Part shown: positions 14,429 through 18,328 of the stretch, one piece after another
Layout: every line of letters begins with the position of its first letter
How positions within the stretch are numbered: the stretch's first letter is position 1
DNA from: Bacillota bacterium
GTDB taxonomy: Bacteria > Bacillota > Sulfobacillia > RBS10-35 > JAJYVM01
Direction of reading: 5' to 3'
Length of the DNA: 18,328 nucleotides
Assembly: GCA_021792015.1 (NCBI GenBank)
Contig: JAJYVM010000017.1
Coordinates: 1 to 18,328, forward strand
Translations under genes and position numbers: made by a program
Notes under the pieces: model-generated
Databases searched by the model: none
What the model was told of the DNA's origin: nothing
Seen by the model: only the letters and a program-made list of their open reading frames with translations

Positions 14429-14458
14429 GGAGGACATGATTCCGGGTGGGTGGAATAG
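14429..14458 (+). promoter_or_regulatory. Sigma-H-like promoter of spo0A
   Basis: GGAGGACAT (14429-14437), a 12-bp spacer and GTGGAATAG (14450-14458) match the Bacillus sigma-H consensus RnAGGAwWW - N11-12 - RnnGAATww at all but one position in each element. Transcription would begin near 14465, leaving a leader of about 30 bases before the AGGAGGTG ribosome site of spo0A. In Bacillus the sporulation promoter Ps of spo0A is sigma-H-dependent, so the position fits known biology. Confidence 0.6.
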
Positions 14459-14498
14459 GACGCCACACCGAACCGATGCCAGGAGGTGGTCCCCCCCG

Positions 14499-15275
14499 AT
14501 GGCCGTGTCCGTCCAAGCCGTGGCACCCATCCGAGTTCTCGTCGCGGACGACAACCGCGAGTTCTGCGAACTGCTTGGCCAGTACATCAGCAACCAGGCC
14601 GACTTCCGCCTGGTCGGCACCGCCAGCAACGGGCGGCAGGTCATGGAGATGCTGCAGAGCGAGGTTCCCGACGTGATCATCCTTGACATCATCATGCCGC
14701 ACCTCGACGGCCTGGGCGTCCTGGAGCAGATCAACGCCCTCGGCCTCGAGCACCGTCCCAAGATCATCATGCTGACGGCGTTCGGCCAGGAGAGCATCGC
14801 CCAGCGCGTCGTCGACCTCGGCGCGGACTACTACATCCTGAAGCCGTTCGACCTCAACGTCCTCGCCAAGCGCATCCGCCAGATCGTGAAGGTCGGCGGC
14901 GGCCGGGTGGCGGTGCAGGAGGGCAGGAGCCTCGACATCGAGGTCACCGGCGTGCTGCACGAGATCGGCATCCCTGCCCACATCAAGGGCTATCTCTACC
15001 TGCGCGAGGCCATCATCCTGGTCGTGCAGCGCGTCGAGCTGCTGGGCGGCGTGACCAAGGAGCTCTACCCGTCCATCGCCAAGAAGTTCGCCACCACCCC
15101 CAGCCGGGTCGAGCGGGCGATCCGCCACGCGATCGAGGTGGCATGGAGCCGCGGCAACGTCGATCTGATCCACAAGCTGTTCGGCCACACGGTGAACTCG
15201 GACCGCGGCAAGCCGACCAACTCGGAGTTCATCGCCATGGTGGCCGACAAGCTGCGGATGGAGCTCCGCCTCTGA
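14499..15275 (+). CDS. spo0A: Sporulation master response regulator Spo0A
   Basis: The product is 258 residues, near the usual length. The receiver domain (about 10-130) has the acidic pair D17-D18 in VLVADDNREF, phospho-acceptor D63 in VIILDIIMPHLDG, T93 in IIMLTAFGQE and K115 in ILKPFDL. The C-terminal DNA-binding effector domain is classic Spo0A: VTGVLHEIGIPAHIKGYLYL, GGVTKELYPSIAKKF, the recognition-helix region TTPSRVERAIRHAIEVAW (about 199-216) and the terminal GKPTNSEFIAMVADKLR. Phosphorylated Spo0A switches on entry into sporulation. ATG at 14499 is chosen because AGGAGGTG (14481-14488) lies 10 bases upstream; an earlier in-frame ATG at 14436 overlaps the sigma-H-like promoter and is unlikely to be translated. 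It follows spoIVB as in nearly all spore-formers. Confidence 0.98.
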   Translation: MAVSVQAVAPIRVLVADDNREFCELLGQYISNQADFRLVGTASNGRQVMEMLQSEVPDVIILDIIMPHLDGLGVLEQINALGLEHRPKIIMLTAFGQESIAQRVVDLGADYYILKPFDLNVLAKRIRQIVKVGGGRVAVQEGRSLDIEVTGVLHEIGIPAHIKGYLYLREAIILVVQRVELLGGVTKELYPSIAKKFATTPSRVERAIRHAIEVAWSRGNVDLIHKLFGHTVNSDRGKPTNSEFIAMVADKLRMELRL

Positions 15276-15811
15276 GCCGGGCGGGCGGCGGCTGAACCCC
15301 TGACCACTGCGGCGGCCGGGCGGGCATGCCGATGCGCAAGGCGCATGCACGTCCGGGTCGCCCCTCCCGCATCAAGCCCTCCGGCAGCCCCTCCAGCCGG
15401 CGTGAAGACCGCGCGGTCCGCCGTCCCGAATACGGTCGCCCTCAGTGCGCGCTCCTCGGTCACTGGGGGGCCCGCGCCGTGGTGAGGGCCGCCCCGCGGT
15501 GCACCCGCCCCCGGCGCGGGCACCCGGGTTCTGCCGGCGCGGTGCCGCTGGGCAGATCGCGCCGGCGAGCCGACGGCCGGGCCCATCTTTCGGCGGGGCC
15601 GGCCGCGGGCGGGTGGCTCCCCGGTCCCGGCCGGCGGGCGATCCCGGGCGGCGCTGCCGCTTGGCACAGGCATGGAGCGCCGGACCCGCGTCGCCGCCGC
15701 TGGTGGCTGCCCAGGCCGGCCCGAATGCGATCTCTATCGGCGTCCACGCCTTCCTGGGCAGGATCGTCCGGACGGCCCGCCGCGGGCGCAGGAGTCAGGT
15801 TCACCCAGGCG
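15276..15811. other. Intergenic stretch without a convincing gene
   Basis: About 540 bp after spo0A. Long open frames exist on both strands, but their translations are arginine-, proline- and glycine-rich with no recognisable domain, normal for non-coding DNA this G+C-rich. The only small structure noticed is ATGCGC-AAG-GCGCAT (15332-15346), a 6-bp hairpin without a T tract, too weak to call a terminator. A short segment near 15720-15770 reads NAISIGVHAFLGRIV in one frame, which could be a gene remnant but has no start or context. Confidence 0.4.
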
Positions 15812-15881
15812 AAATGGGGGGTGGACGAGAGCGTCAGGGGCGCGCCGGACGGCGCGCCAAATTGGGGTGGACCGAGTGTCA
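15812..15881 (+). repeat. Imperfect direct repeat spanning the ribosome site of the next gene
   Basis: Copy 1 (15812-15836) begins AAATGGGGGGTGGACGAG and ends GTCA; copy 2 (15859-15881) begins AAATTGGGGTGGACCGAG and ends GTCA. They share nearly all positions apart from small insertions. Copy 2 contains the probable Shine-Dalgarno (GGGGTGG) and GTG start of the gene at 15876. Copy 1 may be a duplicated leader or a decoy ribosome site. Confidence 0.5.
15839..15858. repeat. GC hairpin: GGCGCGCC-GGAC-GGCGCGCC
   Basis: Two copies of the self-complementary octamer GGCGCGCC separated by GGAC can form a perfect 8-bp all-G/C stem with a four-base loop. It ends five bases before the GGGGTGG ribosome site of the gene at 15876, so it could affect translation or mRNA stability of that gene, or act as a protein-binding site. 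No T tract follows, so it is not an ordinary terminator. Confidence 0.5.
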
Positions 15882-16730
15882 AGCCGTGAACGGGCGGCCC
15901 CTGCCGCCGAGGTGTCGGTCGAAGCCGTCGAAGCCCTCATCCGCGAGCTGCCGGGTGTGCTCGGCGCGCGGCTGGTCATCAACGACTGGGGCGGGGTGCG
16001 GGAGATCCATGTGCTGGCCGACGCCGCACGGCCCGCGAAGTCCGTCGTCCGCGACATCGAGAGCGCGCTGCTCGCGCGCTGGCACCTGCAGGTGGACCAC
16101 AAGCGCATCAGCGTGGCACAGGTCGTCGGCGCGCCGCGGCGGCCGGCCTCGGTGCGGCTGCGCGTGGGTCGCCTCAGCGTTGTGACAGATGGCGTGCGCG
16201 GCGAGACCGAGGTCACCGTCAGCCTCACGCCGTCCGGGGACGAGGACGCGTTCGCGCGTCCGGCGGCAGAGCCAGCGCCCGCCGTCGAGACATGGGAGGG
16301 CCGGGCCAGCGGCGATGCCAGTCCCGGGGCGCCCCTGCGCCTGACGGCCGCCGCAACCGTGGCCGCCCTCAACCAGGCCGTGCTCCGCGGCCACAGCTTC
16401 GCCCTCGTCGATGCCGCGCCCGCGACGGTCGGGGGGCGCGAGGTCGTGAACGTGCTGGTCCGCTACCGGGGACCACGTGGGTTCGGCCAGCTGCTGGCCG
16501 GCGCGGCGGTGGTGCGCGGCGGCGGGCTGGACGTCGGGGTGCGGGCAGTCCTGCAGGCGACCAACCGCGTCGCCGGGCTGGCGCTGCGCCGCGGGGACGA
16601 GGGCGCCGCGGACGAGCGTGAGGACGCGCGGGTGGCCGAAGGCGACGACGGGGTGGATGACGAGGCGGCCGCGGAGGTCGCCGCGACCCAGGAGGCCGGA
16701 GACGAGGGCTGGCCGGGGGCCCTGAACTGA
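15876..16730 (+). CDS. Conserved-looking two-part protein of unknown function downstream of spo0A
   Basis: I do not recognise the family. The 284-residue product starts at a GTG with GGGGTGG five bases upstream. Part one (about residues 14-115) contains IRELPGVLGARLVINDWGGV, EIHVLADAARPAKSVVRDIE, SALLARWHLQVDHKRISVAQV and a strand-rich end RLRVGRLSVVTDG; this alternates strands and helices like a small ferredoxin- or ACT-like fold. A linker rich in A, P and E follows (about 125-148). Part two (about 149-238) has LRLTAAATVAALNQAV, FALVDAAPATVGGREVVNVL and VRYRGPRGFGQLLAGAAVV, then VRAVLQATNRVAGL. The C-terminus (about 240-275) is an acidic, probably disordered tail. No signal peptide or membrane segment is seen, so it is probably cytoplasmic. 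Its place between spo0A and spoIIM makes a sporulation role possible but unproven. Confidence 0.7.
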   Translation: MSSRERAAPAAEVSVEAVEALIRELPGVLGARLVINDWGGVREIHVLADAARPAKSVVRDIESALLARWHLQVDHKRISVAQVVGAPRRPASVRLRVGRLSVVTDGVRGETEVTVSLTPSGDEDAFARPAAEPAPAVETWEGRASGDASPGAPLRLTAAATVAALNQAVLRGHSFALVDAAPATVGGREVVNVLVRYRGPRGFGQLLAGAAVVRGGGLDVGVRAVLQATNRVAGLALRRGDEGAADEREDARVAEGDDGVDDEAAAEVAATQEAGDEGWPGALN

Positions 16731-16984
16731 GCCTGCGAGGCGGTTGCTGGCCGCTGGGCTGAGCGCTGGACGCACCCGCGGGCGGTGGCGGCCCGCCTCC
16801 TGGCCGGCACCATCGGCCGTCTCCGCCTGAGCCGGGCGCGGGCGGGTGCGGGCGGGCGTGCGGCGGGCCGAGCCGCCGGCCGCGGGCCGCGACGTTCCGT
16901 GTGCGGGTGAGGAGATGGACGGCACCCCGGTCCACGGGCAGGCGGTGGCCCGCGCCTTGGGGGGTACCCGCACCTGCGCGAAGG

Positions 16985-17113
16985 TCAGTTGCGCCGTGCC
17001 AATAGGTCGGCCAGGCGGCCGGCGCCCCGCAGGGCCCGCAACCACCGCCGCAGGTCAGCCACCGAGCCCGTGAAGCGCAGGGCCCGCGCATCGAGACGCA
17101 TTTCCGGCTGCAT
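16985..17113 (-). CDS. Small 42-residue protein of unknown function, divergent from spoIIM
   Basis: From ATG 17113 on the minus strand to TGA at 16985 the frame encodes MQPEMRLDARALRFTGSVAD, followed by LRRWLRALRGAGRLADLLARRN. Nearly every codon ends in G or C, and the sequence reads as a real small protein: a short strand, then an amphipathic basic helix with regular leucines. A weak ribosome site, AGGG, lies eight bases before the ATG; a second in-frame ATG at 17101 would give a 38-residue product. No family is recognised. The start faces spoIIM across a gap that contains a 13-bp inverted repeat. The 254 bp on its other side (16731-16984) show no supportable gene. Confidence 0.5.
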   Translation of the reverse strand: MQPEMRLDARALRFTGSVADLRRWLRALRGAGRLADLLARRN

Positions 17114-17121
17114 GCGCCTAC

Positions 17122-17224
17122 CCTATGCCGGCCGGGGCCTTTTCACGCGCACCAAGAGAGCCGTAGCCTCCCAAAACCTGCATCGGCGGGCCGTTGCGCA
17201 TTGGTGAGCGGCGGCCGGCATAGG
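17122..17224. repeat. Perfect 13-bp inverted repeat between divergent genes, with outward CATAGG motifs
   Basis: CCTATGCCGGCCG (17122-17134) is the exact reverse complement of CGGCCGGCATAGG (17212-17224), with 77 bp between. A second inner pair, CACCAA (17150-17155) and TTGGTG (17201-17206), is also inverted. Each outer arm points a CATAGG toward one of the flanking genes. On the spoIIM side CATA lies about 25 bases before the ribosome site AAGGAGGG (17246-17253), correct for a -10 element; mother-cell sigma factors (sigma-E, sigma-K) use CATA-type -10 boxes, and spoIIM is sigma-E-dependent in Bacillus. On the minus side the motif is only about 11 bases from the ATG at 17113, tight for a promoter. 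A paired operator is the alternative reading. Confidence 0.6.
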
Positions 17225-17266
17225 CATGGGCCAAGCCCCCCGGGGAAGGAGGGATGCAGGCTGGGT

Positions 17267-17902
17267 GTGTTTACCTGGAGCCCGGCTCGAGCCCGCAGCT
17301 GGCTCGCGGCAAGCGGCGGCGCCACCCTGGCCGCGGCTCTTGCCGGCGCGCTCGGTGCCGCCACGCTGTCCGGTCCCCTGTGGGCGGCGCTGCACCAGGC
17401 CCTGTCGCTCTATGTGGGCGGCCTGTTGTCCGGCGGCCCGGCGGCGCCACCGGCCGGCGTCTGGCGGGCGGCTTTCGGCCTCGATCTGCGCACGGCCGCA
17501 CTGGCCTGGGCCGGGGGCCTGTTCGCGTTCGGGTGGGCGCTCACGCTGTCGGTGCTCGTCGCGGAGGGGTTCGCCGTGGGGTTCGCGCTCGCCGCCCTGG
17601 CCGGCGCGGTGCCCAACCCTGCCGCCTGGCTGGCCGCCGCGTTCCCTGCCCTTGCCGCCACCTGCCTGATGGCGGGCCTCGGCGCCGTCGCCCTCTCGCT
17701 CGCGAACCGCCAGCGGGAGAGCCGGAGGGGCCGTCACGCGCCGCCGACCGGCACCACGTATGGCGCTTACGCCTTCCTGCTGGTGCTGGCCGCCCTCGGA
17801 TTCGCCGCCGTCGCCCTGCTGCAGGCCTATGGCCTGCCCGCGGCCCTCCGCCTGCTGGCGGCCAGCCCCGGCCTGGGCATGCGCGGGCTGTGGCCGGTGT
17901 GA
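17267..17902 (+). CDS. spoIIM: Stage II sporulation protein M (SpoIIM)
   Basis: The product is 211 residues, almost the same as Bacillus SpoIIM (about 214), and strongly hydrophobic with about five membrane segments: roughly 15-38, 70-88, 90-110, 115-143 and 163-185. The centre GWALTLSVLVAEGFAVGFAL matches the conserved polar-glycine membrane motif of the SpoIIM/DUF95 family; a hydrophilic basic loop (about 146-160) separates the last segment. In Bacillus SpoIIM joins SpoIID and SpoIIP in the mother-cell complex that remodels septal peptidoglycan during engulfment. GTG 17267 is the first ordinary start, but AAGGAGGG (17246-17253) lies 13 bases from it and only 7 bases from an in-frame CTG at 17261, so CTG may be the true start. 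The xerD recombinase gene that often follows spoIIM is not in the window. The call rests on composition, length and synteny. Confidence 0.72.
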   Translation: MFTWSPARARSWLAASGGATLAAALAGALGAATLSGPLWAALHQALSLYVGGLLSGGPAAPPAGVWRAAFGLDLRTAALAWAGGLFAFGWALTLSVLVAEGFAVGFALAALAGAVPNPAAWLAAAFPALAATCLMAGLGAVALSLANRQRESRRGRHAPPTGTTYGAYAFLLVLAALGFAAVALLQAYGLPAALRLLAASPGLGMRGLWPV

Positions 17903-18328
17903 CGCGGGCGCGAGGGCGTCGCCGCGCATCCCCCCGCGACAGCCCGGGGCGAGTGGCTGGCCGTCGAGGCGACGCCGAGGCGGCGGGGGAGGCACGGCGT
18001 CGCACCAGTGCCTTGGCTCAAGCGGACGCGCCGCGCTCGCCCCCGGCAGATCTGGCGTCCCTGGGCGCGATCGCTGGCACTTGGAACCGGGTGCGGCGAG
18101 CCGGCAGCCCAATGCAGCGACGCTCGGCCACGACTGCCGCACCCCCCCGGTGGCTCGAGTTGACGGGGTGCCGCCAGGTGACGGTCACCCGTTGGACGAC
18201 CCGCCCCGCCACAGTGTCCGCCTGGCCGGACGACCGGCCGCGCCGCACCACCCCCAACGCCGCCTGACCGTCGCTTTCCGCGGGCCCGGGCCAGCGGCGC
18301 GCCTCTGCGGCGCACCGGCAGCCGGGCC
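17903..18328. other. Intergenic stretch after spoIIM without a convincing gene
   Basis: Open frames exist on both strands, but none gives a recognisable or coding-like product. A 5-bp stem GACGC / GCGTC (17901-17905, 17916-17920) overlaps the spoIIM stop; it lacks a T tract. A 13-bp odd-centred palindrome lies at 18177-18189. A TTGACG (18160-18165) resembles a -35 box but has no matching -10 at 16-18 bp. Confidence 0.4.
18177..18189. repeat. 13-bp palindrome GGTGAC-G-GTCACC
   Basis: Two perfectly complementary 6-bp arms flank a single central G. This is a plausible half-site pair for a small dimeric regulator, in an otherwise featureless gap near the right edge. The gene it would serve lies outside the window, if it exists. 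Confidence 0.3.

Noticed and set aside
12902..14458. A plus-strand open frame of about 518 codons overlapping spoIVB
   Set aside because: It is an out-of-frame shadow of spoIVB with an arginine/proline/glycine-rich product.
10869..15350. A minus-strand open frame of nearly 1,500 codons running antisense to argR, recN, spoIVB and spo0A
   Set aside because: It lies opposite four well-identified genes; its translation is rich in G, A, R, H and Q with no domain. In very high-G+C DNA, antisense frames stay open because stop codons are rare.
15326..15889. A 187-codon plus-strand open frame between spo0A and the next gene
   Set aside because: The product is arginine- and proline-rich, there is no ribosome site or domain, and it overlaps the start of the better-supported gene at 15876.
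17117..17128. Exact sigma-K -10 match (GCATAnnnTA) in front of the 42-residue gene
   Set aside because: The implied transcription start would fall within a few bases of the ATG, and no suitable -35 AC element lies at the right distance, so it is not called as a promoter on its own.
18018..18257. A 79-codon minus-strand frame at the right edge
   Set aside because: No ribosome site, no recognisable family and an arginine-rich composition; the evidence is not enough to call a gene.

Overview
The window is very G+C-rich DNA (above 70% by eye, with G or C at most third codon positions) from an endospore-forming bacterium. The right half carries the classic Firmicutes block nadK-argR-recN-spoIVB-spo0A, followed further on by spoIIM. 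Such high G+C together with true Spo0A, SpoIVB and SpoIIM suggests a Symbiobacterium-, Thermaerobacter- or Limnochordia-like lineage rather than Bacillus or classical Clostridium. This placement is inference.

Layout. Positions 1-4548 (+): the C-terminal part of a GlcF-type iron-sulfur subunit, a GlcD-type FAD subunit, and a RecD2 helicase whose GTG start overlaps the glcD stop. Positions 4552-5900: a minus-strand type II toxin-antitoxin pair (DUF5615 PIN-like toxin, ribbon-helix-helix antitoxin), a small frameshifted minus-strand gene and a possible 39-residue membrane peptide; this looks like an accessory patch. Positions 6035-9516: a TauE/SafE permease (+), a YtpB-type terpene synthase (-) and an M20 dipeptidase (-). 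Positions 9668-12905 (+): NAD kinase, an ArgR-family regulator and RecN. A decayed ABC-exporter C-terminus lies at 12907-13068. Positions 13164-15275 (+): SpoIVB protease and Spo0A. Positions 15876-16730: an unrecognised two-part protein. Positions 16985-17113 (-): a 42-residue protein, divergent from spoIIM (17267-17902).

How the genes fit together. Spo0A is the master response regulator of sporulation, SpoIVB is the forespore signalling protease that triggers sigma-K activation, and SpoIIM is part of the engulfment complex. YtpB makes the precursor of spore-associated C35 terpenes in Bacillus. RecN and RecD2 serve DNA repair, ArgR is of the arginine-regulator family, and NadK supplies NADP.

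The most interesting signals are non-coding. The spo0A leader holds a perfect DnaA box (TTATCCACA) just upstream of a near-consensus sigma-H promoter, suggesting a direct replication-to-sporulation link. A perfect 13-bp inverted repeat with outward-facing CATAGG motifs lies between the 42-residue gene and spoIIM. The ArgR homologue lacks the aspartate pair that normally binds arginine. spoIVB has no ordinary start codon where its signal anchor should begin.
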